A stretch of 64,000 nt of DNA from Nectonema munidae (taxonomy: Eukaryota > Nematomorpha > Nectonematoida > Nectonematidae). Of the stretch, positions 12,572 to 25,300 are shown piece after piece (within the stretch, counting starts at the first letter, position 1; each line of letters opens with the position of its first letter). The DNA lies in assembly GCA_030549495.1 (NCBI GenBank), contig JAUIRK010000926.1, forward strand, positions 62,001-126,000, in the 5' to 3' direction. The position numbers and the translations under genes are program-made. A model generated the notes under the pieces. It was not told where the DNA came from. It saw only the letters and a list, made by a program, of their open reading frames with translations, and made no database searches.

Positions 12572-13643
12572 ATGCCAAAGAATAAATCTTATGATGATGA
12601 CTGGGAATGTAATTCTTGTAAGAAAAATAGCAATAAAATAACTATTTGTTTCAGCTGCAATGAGTGGTTTTGCTATAAGTGTGCCAAACTTGATTCTAAC
12701 TTTGATTCTTTCTTTGATAAATATTTTTCGTTGGGCTTAAGATATTGTTGTAGTAAATCTATTGTTTGTAAAGACAAACAAGATAATACCGTGAAGAAAG
12801 TTGATAAAGTCATGAATGATATTTTAGATAAAGTTAAAAACATTGAAAGTAAAATTTCAAAAGATGTTTCGATTGCACGTATTAAGAAAAATAAGAAATA
12901 TTCTGATGTTTTGAAGAACGTTGCCACCGATACCTTTAATGTGTACTTACCCATCAATAGAGATTCCAAAGACAAACTTATAGATCAGACAAGCAAAGTA
13001 TTGAATGATGTACCTATAAAGTCGATTAAAGAAAATAATAGAAATTTTTGTTTGAAGTTTACGGACAAGTTGACAATGGATGAAGTACTATGTAAATTGG
13101 ATCAAGCTACGATCTTGAACAAGCCACAAAAAAGCTTCTACCGGAAATCAGTATTATCGTTCCTTCCTACATTGATAATTCAACTCTAAAACAAAAATTA
13201 TCTGTAAAGAACCCTATCCTAAAATCTTTAATTGATGATGAGAAAATTTTTTATTTTCAAAAAATTGTAAAAATAACAAATGGAAGAATGCTATATTTTC
13301 AGTTTCTGCTAAGATCATGAAACTCTGTATGAATAATAATTTTAATCTTTTTTTAGATTTTTACTCGTGTAATGTTTATCCTTTTTTTGGTCAATGTAGT
13401 ACCTGCTCTTTTTTCGGTCATACTGCATCAAATTGTAGGAGAAGTAGTGTATGTAGATTTTGTGCCGGTTCTCATAATGGAAATACGTGTATAGTCAAAG
13501 AGAGTGATAAATTTACATGTGTTAATTGCTCAACCTCTAATAAAATGAGTTGTAATCATTCAGCGTTAAGTTTTACTTCTCCCAAAGTGAAGTCTGAGAT
13601 TGAAAGAGTTAAAAAGTTAACATCGTTCTATGATGAAGTTTGA
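12572..13643 (+). pseudogene. ORF1 protein of LINE D with N-terminal zinc finger and C-terminal CCHC knuckles
   Basis: The first open part (12572-13189, 205 codons) starts MPKNKSYDDDWECNSCKK. Its cysteine pattern C-x2-C, C-x2-C, W-x-C-x2-C and a later CC...C is PHD-like; PHD-type fingers are known in ORF1 of some CR1-related LINEs. A Lys-rich stretch at about residues 70-110 (VDKVMNDILDKVKNIESKIS) could form a coiled coil. After a frame break, 13317-13643 carries two retroviral-type knuckles (CSTCSFFGHTASNC, CRFCAGSHNGNTC) and a final C-x2-C. Expected job: binding the element RNA. The break makes the copy non-functional. Confidence 0.7.
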
Positions 13644-14196
13644 TTTTCATTTTCAAGACACTCCATTTCCTTGTATTGACGATACTATTGACCTGACTTC
13701 AATCTGCAAAAGTTCTCACATTTTCTCTTTAGATGATACTCATTCTAAGTTTTTCAACGTGAATATAATCAGTTTGAATATTCAAAGTATCAGAAACAAA
13801 ATTTGTGAACTTGAATTCTTCATCAACTTAATAAATATCGCTTACCTGAACCTCTAAGTATTATTTGTCTACAGGAAACCTGGCTTGATGTTGACGAGCC
13901 TTTCAATCACTCGTTTCCTGGATATAACTTCCTTTCTTTTGGCAAAAAAGCATCTAAACACGGTGGCTTAGCCTTTCTTATCCGTACACATCCATATCTG
14001 AAACGATTAATAACCGTGGATCTTTTGCTAGCCTGTTGGACTTTGCTTCTATTGATTTTTGTATTTGCAAATCGAAGTTTCGGGTTCATAACTTTCATAG
14101 ACTGCCTGTTTTTACTGAGTATGGCGTTGATACCTTTATCCTTTTTTTGACAATTATCTAGACTCTAATTTCCATAATAATACATTTAGTATTATA

Positions 14197-15132
14197 TTGG
14201 GAGATTTTAACTTTAATCTGCAGAAAATTTCTTCAGATAGTAATGCACTAAAGTTTTTTAATCTCATTGCAGGCTTATTATTTCAGCCTACTATTAGATT
14301 ACCCATTCTCTCGGTGTACAATTCAACTATTGATAATATACTCATACCAAAAACAAAGAAAAACATTTTTTCTTACAACATTCCTTACTCAATATCCGAT
14401 CATTTGCCTATTATTCTTTCACTTGATTTTAGCACTTTTAGTAGAGATACTCGTAAATTATACACTTACGTTAATTATAATAATTTCTTAGCCGTAGTCG
14501 GGAATTTTGACTGGTCTTCCTTGTTAAAGTCTGCTTATGATGATCCTAGTTTATTACTCCAAAGATTGACTGCTTACTTATCCCACTTCAAATCCATCTC
14601 TACAATCACACGAATTGTAAAAATCAGTAAGTATAAAACAGGAATAAAAGCTTGGATGACAGATGATGTTTTACTCATGATCAAAAAGAGAGATAAACTT
14701 TTCAAAGTATTTAAAAAAGATTGCTCCTTTTCAAATAAACAAAGATTTTTAAAATGTCGTAATGAAGTCAAAAAAGCTATAAGATTATCTAAAAGCAGAT
14801 ATTATGAAGGCTTATTTGTAAATTTCTCCTCAAAAATGAAAAAGCAATGGTGTAATTTAAATAGTTTACTCAACCCAAAAGAAAGAGAAGCATTTGTATT
14901 AAAAAGACAAGATGGTTCTGATATAACAGGTGATAAAGAAGTAGCCGATATATTCAACAACTCTTTCTGCTCAGCTGAATCCAGTGCTTGTGATACGACA
15001 TATTATGATGGAACGTATCCTTTCTGCTCATCTTTTTTTGATTTTATATCTTTTTCAATGGATGACTTGTTTTCTGCTTTGCATGATCTCAAAAATTCAC
15101 ATGTTAAAGATTATTTCGCTCTCTCTATGTAA
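14197..15132 (+). pseudogene. Endonuclease C-terminal half and linker of LINE D
   Basis: 311 codons begin at MGDFNFNLQK, which holds the conserved GDFN of apurinic-type LINE endonucleases. YSISDHLPIIL follows near residue 70, with the catalytic SDH. The second half is the linker that normally leads to the RT (WMTDDVLLMIKKRDKLFK, EVADIFNNSFCS). The endonuclease N-terminus lies upstream in another frame (13700-14100, CLQETWLD) and the RT continues downstream in others. Confidence 0.7.
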
Positions 15133-16910
15133 GATATCAAATTGGCAAAAATGTTTTGGGACTTATAATTTTACATGCATACAATTTGTGTTTATCTCAT
15201 TGAATTTTTCCTGAATCTTTCAAGTTCATCAAAACTCTACCTATCTACAAAAAGGGTGACAAGCATGACCCATCTAACTACCGCCCAATCTCAATTATCC
15301 CTACACTTTCAAAAATATTTGAGAAGCTCAAAAATCTTTCAAATCTCCAGTTATGTATGCTTCTTTCCGATCAACAGTTTGGTTTTAGACCCAATTTCTG
15401 CACTAAAATTTTTCACGCATCCTTTATTCATAAAATTATCTGTGCTCTTGAAGATAATGAAGCTGTTTTAGCACTTTTTATCGACTTATCGCATTTGACT
15501 CTATTTCCCATGTTCTTCTAATCAAAAAACTTTCATTATATGCGGCTTTTCTCCCTCTTCGATACAATTCTTCTCCTCATATCTCTCAAATAGATTACAA
15601 TTCGTAAATATCAATTCAGTTTTTTCCAACCCAAATTATATTCTTAACGGAGTTCCCCAATGTTCGATCCTAGCACCCATCCTTTTTTCACTATATATCA
15701 ACGATTTGTTTTCTTTTTTAGATTCCATTTCCTCCATGGATCTGATGCTTTTTGCTGATGACATAACTGTTATATTCACGCGCCAAATTTAAAATCCCAT
15801 CAGATAACTACTGGTATTCGGTTTCGGACTCTTGAATTTTGGCTAGAAAAAAATTGTCTTGTCTTGAACTCCAAAAAATCTAAATACATGGTATTCTCTA
15901 GTGGTACTACAGTTCAAGAATTGTGTGGTGCTTTTAAGTATTTAAATTTTCAAAAAGTTAATACATTTAATCTACTTGGATTGCAAATCAACTCTAGCCT
16001 GACATGGAAAAACCACATTAACAATGTCCCTAGTAAACTTTATTACATTATCAGTTTGCTAAAACAGGCATGTAAGTTCCTACCAACCAAAACGCTTCTA
16101 TTACTCTACAATACTATGTTTGTCACACACATAACTTACAGTCTATTCAATTATGGGTTTTGTACTACTGAAAAGTTACTCAAACTGCAAAAATCGGCTC
16201 TTCGAATTATTTTTAAACAAAGAAGTATCTCACACACCGATCCCTTGTTCTCAAAGTTCAAGACTTATATGAGCTTAAATTATCGCTATACACCTATAAA
16301 TTTTACTATGGATTTTCTTCTCCCTTGATCAAAAATTTATGAGAATCTCCTCTACTCACGCACATGAAATCTCGTTTTTGCAATTTTTTTTCAATTACCC
16401 TTTTATCGACTCTCAAATTCCAAACAATCTTTTCCTTACAGGATGCTTTGCAAATTCAACACCTCTGCCTACTTATTTCATCAATACCCCCAAATATCCA
16501 ACTATAAAAAAATCATAAAAAAAGTTTTTTTTGATGGTTATGCTTCTCATGAGTGCAAGTTGAAGAATTACTATGCTTGCAAATTTCTTTAGTTTCATTA
16601 TAACTTTTAATCACTATCTTTCTCTCTCATTCTATTCCTTTCTATTTTTAAAATTAATAATTGTTTACAAGTATCAATGTATTCACAAACACCCGGCTCA
16701 AATTGATTTTCATAGTTTATAGTATTTCTCACTGTTAAGGGGTTATTTCTAGCGGTCTAACGGCCTTCAAATAATCCATCAACTAATATTGTAAAAATGT
16801 TTAAATTACGTATTATTATAGATTGTATTTTTTGTAAATGAAAAATTTTTATATATGTTTTACGTCTTCCTTCAATATTTTTGTTGAATAAAAATTCTCT
16901 CCCTCTCTTA

Positions 16911-17830
16911 ATACTGGGACTGATTTTATTCCTCATTTACATCAACGATATATTCAATAGTTTACACAATCCTAATAACTTATTACTCTTTCCTGATGAT
17001 TTGATAATTCTCTTCCAATTTGATTCCCAATAAGAGTTCTTACTTCTAACTCATTATATCCAAAATTGTCTAAACTCTGTCTATATTTGGCACAAGGTAA
17101 ACTTTCTTAATTTCAATGCTATGAAATCTCATTACATGTTATTTTCAAAATCTCTTCTTGACATGAATTTTACATTTAATATTAACGGAATATCTCTAAA
17201 AATATAATCTTTCACCAAATTTCTTGGAGTTCTTGTAACTAAAAACCTTTTTTGGGAGTATCATAACTAAAATATCTCGTTTATTGGGTGTAACGTACTT
17301 GAGTTATTCAGTAAAAGTCCTTTACTTTGGATTTGCTTTTCCTCATTTAATTTATGTAAACATAAATTGGGTTCCTCAAAGTTGATTCGTTTGAAGAGTT
17401 TAAACAAAAAAATAAAAAAATTCTTCAAGTCTATAACCAGAAATGACAATTCTTTACACAATTATTTGAATATCTTTCATTAAATCATTTAAGTTTAGTT
17501 TTATTCTATTTCAAATACTCTCATTCTGATATTTTCTCTACTATTTTCTAACTCTCAATTCAGATATACATACCCACTTCTCTCACTAGGCAACCATCAA
17601 ATGTACATTTTTCTCGCTCCCAGCATAACATTCCATTTCGCGAAATTACTTTAAACACCAAAAAATTCATCAATCAACACCAACAAATTCTAGACCTTAG
17701 TAGTATATACAATCTGAAGAAGTCCTTTTACAAAATTGTAACATACTAGTATTTTCATCTTCTATTTTTCTTTTTTCATGTTCTCTCATTCGAGTGTTTC
17801 TTGTTTATTTCTTCTATCTACAAACCGGGA
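16911..17830 (+). mobile_element. 5'-truncated LINE 3' fragment (LINE E)
   Basis: Immediately after the tail of LINE D, translation gives RT sequence beginning LGLILFLIYINDIFNSL, then FPDDLI in place of FADD, and a KFLGVLVTKNLFW block near 17215. Stops are frequent. The downstream part to about 17.8 kb is the RT C-terminus and 3' region. It appears to be a separate truncated copy. Confidence 0.6.
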
Positions 17831-19358
17831 ACTATAAGCTTTTGATTGACAGTTTTTGTCAGGTCAAATGACCAATGGACAACTGCTCGGCATACAATTA
17901 TAATTTATCGGTATATAATTTAGGTTTTTGAAATGGCGTTGATTGCGTGAACCATTTGATTTTACATAGAAACAAATGATAATAATTCTAACAGAACGTT
18001 AGAGATCAATACTTTTGTACAATTTTATTTATTTTTTCTCAAACCTTATGTAAACGTTTTGTTATTTTGTTCAAACTTTTATCTAGTAATATTCCATACT
18101 TTATAACTTTTCTATATTGCAAAAAGTGCGTTCTTAATTTAAAATTATGTTTACCAAAGGGCAATAAACTTCCAATAAAGAAATTAAATTTAGTGGAAAA
18201 CTTTTAGAATTAGGGCAGTTGTCCGTATACCCATCGAATTACCTTTGAAATTAAATCAAATGCTACCACAAGAGTTTTTAAGAAATTGACATAAATTTTA
18301 ACAGATTCAGCAAATTTTCTACAATAAATGTTTTTGTTAACCGAGATAGCGCCCTTAAAGCACCTTTACAAACTCAACCAATCACTAAAACTAGTGTTAC
18401 TTTGTTTTCCCAGGATTTGCTTCAATTTAGGGGAAAAAGTAATAGTACTCGGTTTCCCGCAAATTAATTATTTTTTAACCTTGCTTCAAAAATTTAAGCA
18501 AGTATAAAAATGTGATATTAAGGAATAAAAAATTAAATTTCTAAATTACAATTACAAAGTATCAAAATAAATTACTAACAATCTGAAAGTCGATATTTAT
18601 CATTAATATGAACAAAGGATGACGTATAAGTAATGAAAGAAATTGTGATAGCTTATATGAGGAAACAGACATTTTTCATTGTGGAAAAAGATTAATTTTG
18701 ATTAAAACTAATTTTTAGAAATATAAATACTTTTTGAGTGAAAGGAAAAAATTAAGATAAATTGTATAAAAGTTTCTAATGAAACTGTTTTTTTATAAAT
18801 GATGTAAGAAGAAAAAAAGTATTAAAATGAAAAAAAAAACGATATTAGATTAGAGTTTTTTAACGATAAAATCAAATAAAAATATATTTCACTTTTCCAA
18901 TGAAAAATTGATAAACCGTGGGAAGTAAATATATTGCCGGGAGCAAAAATTGTCAAAAATTAGTGAGCGACCTTAGGATCTCAGGAAACCGGGAAAAACA
19001 CTAAATACAATAATTTAATATATTTATTTATTCCTATAAGAGCTCACTAATATTGCTCTGTGCATAAAATCAAGAATGGGTGATGAGGATAATAAACATG
19101 ATGATATTAATATGAAGGATGAAAGAAAAGTGATGATGAATTAAATATAATCAAGCAACTAGTGTTCACTATAATCACGTGATTTAGTGCAATGATCTTA
19201 ACATTTATTTAATTCACTTAGCTGATATAATATCATATTGTTTTCACATCTAAATGTTCTTATATTTGTTTTCAAAATTTTCTATATTTATTTTTAGTGC
19301 GTTTTAACACCAATCAAATATATTTTTCGTCTGCTTGCACTTTGGTCTTTTATTATAA
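17831..19358. other. Intergenic region upstream of the SYCP2-like gene
   Basis: A+T-rich, no gene. A short inverted pair, GGACAACTGC near 17877 and GGCAGTTGTCC near 18212, may mark a decayed small DNA element. Any promoter of the downstream gene should lie here, but no core motif could be assigned with confidence. Confidence 0.4.
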
Positions 19359-19487
19359 ATGTCTATTTCTCAACTCTGCATTAATAAATTGAAAAATTTA
19401 AAACAAATTTTTTCATCTGTAAAAAGAATAGATTATCATGTTTATTGTTCTAAGATTATCCAACATTTTAACAATTTCATGGATGAG
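19359..19487 (+). CDS. SYCP2-like exon 1 (start codon, phase 0 end)
   Basis: ATG at 19359 opens 43 codons (MSISQLCINKLKNLKQIF...) that end at a GAG|GTAATT donor. YHVYCSKIIQHFNNFMDE has the helical spacing of the first armadillo-like repeats of SYCP2. An additional upstream or intervening exon cannot be excluded. Confidence 0.5.
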
Positions 19488-22319
19488 GTAATTGTATTAT
19501 TTTTATAGTTTAAAGCATATTTGATATAATTTAAAAATTTAACCACTCGTTAATCACCCAATTTGGAAACTACTTGTCTAATTTTTCATGCTTTCATTAG
19601 TGCTAGTAATAAGCTAAAATAATTTTATTGGGAAAAATGTATGCTTTTCTTTATTAGAAAAAAGTAATTCGTTTTAAATTTATGCAAAAATTACTGCTTT
19701 CTTAAAAATAGTAGTAATTATTCTAGTAAGAAAAATTAAACGAAAAATTATCTTCATGAATTCATAATATTCTTTCAAACATTTAAAAAGGTTTCAATGT
19801 TATTTGTTTTGGCCTAGGAATAAATTTTTTGTTCTATATTACAATAAAAGCAAACATTCTCCTTAAAGAATTGAATCTAATTTTAGTATGAGTTGTCCTA
19901 ATTTGAAATGGATAAAAGGATACCTTTTTTTTGGTTGCTAAATATACTATTACGGCGTTTATCAGTTTTTCTTAAATCAAATATATATTATATCAAGGAT
20001 TAACATCTTTAGTTATTTGTTAGATTTTTGGGTACTTTTCTGTTATCTCCCCACCCCACTCTAAAAAAATTTTTAAAAAAGCAGACGATATTTTCTAAAA
20101 TTGAAAGAACAGAATATTTTCAGCAGAATATTTTCGGAAAATTTATATATGTATATAAAGTGAAATTATATATCTCTGTTATCTCCTGCCCACTCTAAAA
20201 AAATTCTAAATGATATTATATAATTATCAGAGAGATGTTGATAAAACAGAAAAAAAATAAATAATTCACTAAAAAATTTTTGTTATCTCCTTCCCACTCT
20301 AAAAAAATTCTAAATGATATAATATAATAATCAGAGAAATGTTGATGAAGCAGTAAAAAAGTAAATCATTCACTAAAAATAAATTTTTAGAGTGGGTGTT
20401 TAATTAGAAAAGTTTTTTTATAAATAATCATTCTCCTTTACCTCCACATTCGAATTAATGAAATTATTACTTATTAACTGTAACTTAGCTTACTGAATAA
20501 CAATCAAATATAAAAACTAACTAGAAAATTAAATGGAAATCTGTCTTTACTTACTAAATAACTAATTTATTACATTTTTCAAATTTAACAAGGGATTAGG
20601 ATGTTGCTATATAAGTGCCAAGTTTTTTGTGTAATTAATTCAGAATTTTGATCTTTTAAATTCTCACTACTCAATTCATTTTTTATCGTAATATTACTAT
20701 TCTTTTTTTTAGAAGAGAACATTTTCATAGATTATTATCCAAAATATACTAATTATATAATTTAACCAACTTATGCCCAAGACAAGCAGACGATTTTGGA
20801 AATTGATATTTATTCTTATCAGAAATGCTATCTTCTGCGTTTCTGAAACAATTGGCTTAAATGGGTAGAGATCAATTCAATAATAGTATTCCTAAATTAA
20901 AATAATTCGAGAATACAAAATTAAGCTTTATTCACTTCAAGTATTGACACCTAAAATTTGTATAAAATTTATAGATTCACTGAAATAAACGTGCCCTACA
21001 TTTTCACTAAAGAAAGTTTCCTAACGCAAAAGTGTGACTTACAAATTAAATGAGTAAACAAATTAGTTCCACATACTACATAGTTGCCAACCTCAGAGAA
21101 GACCAAAGCGGTAGACTTTTTTTCGAAAACGACCCATGGACCCTAAAATTTTTTTATGCTTTTTTTGCAAGTACGACAAAATGCACGGGAAGAACCTAAT
21201 TTGGATTTAGTAATAATAAATTAAAATTTTTGAATCCATTCTTCTTTAAAACAGTTGTCGTAGCGACTTTTTGTTTCATTTTTACTATCACTCATTCTTC
21301 AAGAAGTAAAAATTGGTTTACATAATTTAAATAGTCTAAATATTTATTTGCATATGCTCAACGTGTGCCAATAAAAATTTTGGCATTCAAAAGCTGTAAA
21401 AATTTTCAAAAAGCGGTAGAACCCATCTCAAAGCGGTAGACCAAAAAAAGTCGAAAAGCGGTAGAGTTGGCAACTATTTCTTTTCTAAAAATTCCCCTAA
21501 TGAATTAGTAAGATCCACGTATTTTAATCTTAGTTGTTGAATTTTGTTACTTAAATTATTTAAAAATTAAGCTACTAAGATTTTGTAATATGGATATCTC
21601 GATAAAACATCATGGAAAATATATCATAAAAATATATTTTGAAATATATATATTTGCATTTATTACTTATTAATAATAATTATATGTCAGCATTCTTCTA
21701 TTTAATGAAATTAAATATGTTAATAAGTAATGCTTATTTTGTCCTATTATTTATATCAGCAAAAATAGCATAATTAGAATCCGTACAGGGCCGGCCCTAG
21801 TGTTCGCGGGGCCCTATGCAAAATGAATTGCGCGGGGCCCAATGTGGGTAGGAAAAAAGATTAAAAGTGAGAAATAAGATTTTGAAAAAAAGAAAAGGGG
21901 TTTGTTTTATTACTTTTTCATTAACACAAAATGACGATCAAAGTAACTTTACTTTGTGAACCTTGCGTTTAGCGAATTCATACAATATATCATCAAAATG
22001 AAAAATGAGAAGCGCGGGGCCCACTGCGGCCGCATAGGTTGCAGTGGCCTAATAAAGTTAGCAACGTCATCGTTTACTAATCCAAAAAACAACTTTACTT
22101 ATCTAATTAGTTTCTTACTGAAGGACACCTAAGTATTGTAAGCATTCTAACAGAAGCAAAATTTGCTAGCAATTGTTAATCATTTAGTTTATTCGTTGAT
22201 TAGCTAGATGATAGTAAATGTGCCAGTTAGTTGTTATTTAGTTAGATGGTTATTTTGTTAGTTCAAAGATTCACTTGAAAACAATAAAATATTGTGTATA
22301 TTTTTTCCCTTTTTAAAAG

Positions 22320-22358
<39 letters not shown>

Positions 22359-25300
22359 CAATTTAAGGCTACGATTAGAGATGATATTTTGTTAACGAAA
22401 GATCTAGAAAATTTTCTAGAAGTATTTACTTCCCATTTTAAAAATAAAGATTTACTACATGAACTTCTCAAGCTTGACTTTGAAAATATTATTGCAACGG
22501 TAAACAAACTAGTATTTTCAAATATTTTTTATTGAAATATTGTTTTCTCATCAAACCCATCGATATATTTTACAATCTCTTTAAGTTTTTTGTTCTCATC
22601 TTTCAATTAACATGTTATGAATCTATGGAAGAAAACGTAGCGGTCAATTGCATTTTTGGGGCTATAAAGGTACCGTTTTTTTACATTAAGCCAATCAAAC
22701 TTCGTCTCTATATGTTTATCGAATTATATATAGTTAATATTTTGAAAGCAAATAGCAAACATTTGATTTTCATTTTTCAAATAGACCAATCATTTTCTTA
22801 ACTATTAAGAACAATTGTTAACTAATTCTTTGAAATATTTTCTATCTGTGCTAATATTTTGAGCTTGATTAAATCGAGGCTTAATTTATTACTTTTAAAA
22901 ACCCCACATTATGACTATGATAATAAAGTAATATAAGATGACAAAAACATCCTAAAGCAAATAGTTTTTTTAACGTATGTGCATATTCTTCAAATGATAC
23001 ATTAAAATGTGTTGATGAAATTACGTGTATAAATCTAGAAAAATAAATATTAAAATTTTTATATCTTAGATGAAATATTTTTTTTAATTATTTTATAATA
23101 TACTATTAAGCTATACAAATTTCTTTACACTTTTTACCTGACAACGACGTTACCCATTCTGTTTCAACACTTTTAACACTTTTAAGCATAATTGCCAGCT
23201 TTCGGACCTTCAGGTCTACAAGCTGCATCAACTACAACAAACAAACAAGCTATCCAAACCGCATCTTTTTTTGAGAGAGGGAGTAAAGGGACGCTCCTGG
23301 AACATTTCGCTTGTCCGCCTAAATTTTTGTGACTAGCTTAAAAATTTTATGCCCCTCCTTCATAGAATAAAAAAAATAAAATTTAATCTTTAATTTGATT
23401 TACCCTTCTTTAATTATATTTTTACATTTTATAATTGTATAAATTACTAATTAATTTGGAAAATTTCAATCTATCAATATGCAAAATTTTTTAATAATTT
23501 GGTTAAACGTCACTAACTATTTTTCTTTTGGGTCATTTCAGTTTAGTTTATGTTCTTATTTTAACGTATCTGTACATTATAATTTCCCGGTGATATTTCT
23601 ACTAATGGCCAAACTAAAATACTTATAGAAATTATACGTATTTTTTATTAATTTTTAGAAACTTGATATTGATAGAAATACAAGTAAGCATTTTTAGCAA
23701 TCTCTTATTTTCTTCTTTTAATTTGTTCATTTGAATTTAGATTTTCGTTGTATTAACTTAGTGTTGAAGAAAATTTATGAAGAATTAACCAAAATATTGG
23801 AAAGTGATCAGCAAAAATGGAATGAAACATTTATTAAAGTAATTTTTATTTATATATATTATTTATTTCTTAAATTTCCATATTTTGATATAAAAATACT
23901 ATATTTTTTAATAAATTTTCACAAAATTAATCATACTTGTCGGATTGCCATAGAGCAGTGGTTCTTAACCTTTAGGGTCTGTTTACTCCTAAATATTATG
24001 ATAATTTAATTATAAAATGGCTATAATTTTTCTTTAATTATAACTAAATTGTGAATTAAAAAACTTGACATCTGATTCAATTTGAATTTTTTTTTTTTTT
24101 GATAATTCTATATTACAAATTTTTTATGGATGAGTCTTCAATACTTGATTCTCCACTTGATGTTATGGATAATGAAATAGCCAATATATTTAATATTGCT
24201 AAGCTAGAGAAACATCTAAAGCTAATATATCCAAAGTCTTCTTATATTTATTAAAAAAATATGATGATAACTCCATAAAAAATCAAGAAATAAGTTCGAA
24301 GTTGGACGAACATAATGAAAAGTTTGATAATAAATTTGAATTACTCAATGGTAATTTGTCTAAATTAAGTCAAAGTCTTGAAACATCAACAAACAAAAAA
24401 GTGCTATATTCAGATGTTGTTAAGAGTTGTTGTTTGTTTGTCGAGTCCAATGAGGCTGATTTAAAAGAAGACATCCAGAAGAAGAAGTCTTGTCTTACTA
24501 AAACTCAGCTTTTCTGATAAATCTATTTTACAAAAAGCTCAAAAATTGATGTCTGAAGTAAACATTTCTTCCAAAAAAGTCGAACCCTTACTTCCTAGGT
24601 TACATTTGCATTTTAATGAAAATGTTTCTAAAGATGACATCGTTAATGACCTTTTAACCAGAAACCCTTACATAAATAAGCTAGGGGATAATGGCAAAGT
24701 TTTTAATATTTTGTTTATTAAAAATTCGAAATTTGATGGAAAAATGTTGGTAACCTTCAAGTTATCACCAGAAATTTACAATTACATCAAGAGTAGTGAT
24801 TTTTATATTTTTTTCGAGTATAGTAGAGTCAAATGTTACCCATATTTTTCTGTCAAGTTTTGTACTAAATGCTGTATGTACGGACACACTAAAAAGTTAT
24901 GTAAAAATAGTGAAATATGTAAGTTTTGTGCTGAAAAACATGATTTAAATGAGTGTGCTGTTATGAACCTCTCCAACGTATGTTACAATTGTAAAATGAA
25001 AAAACTTACCAATCAGAACCATAAGCTGGCTCCTATCAATGTCCCTGTTAAATAAAACAACTAGAATTTGTTAAAAAATTAACAGTCTATTCATGTTTTT
25101 TTTGACAGTGATTCAATCAGTATGTTAAACACTCATTAATCTACTCATCAATCATAAAATGATTTTTTTCGAAAGATATTTTCAGCTCCATTTTTTTCCA
25201 CGAAAACTTTCATACTCTATTTTCCTTTTCAACATGTGGGGTATTTCTCGATTTTTGAGCCTTTACAATTTAAATATTGTTAGTCTTAACATTCAATCCC

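Larger units (their letters stand above)
12446..16910 (+). mobile_element. Nearly full-length but inactive LINE with PHD-like ORF1 (LINE D)
   Basis: A 5' leader of about 125 bp precedes ORF1 at 12572. The element then has CCHC knuckles, an endonuclease (ISLNIQSIRNK near 13770; GDFNFNL at 14199; YSISDHLPI near 14390), a linker and an RT (DPSNYRPISIIPTLSKIFEK-like near 15265; FADDIT near 15745; a C-terminal FNLLGLQINSSLTWKNH at 15968). The 3' UTR has GCGGTCTAACGGCCTTC near 16754 and ends GTTGAATAAAAATTCTCTCC. Several frame changes separate the domains. Confidence 0.8.

Noticed and set aside
22532-22801. Stand-alone 89-codon gene
   Set aside because: The middle part is exon 3 of the SYCP2-like gene; the ends run into introns at good splice sites.
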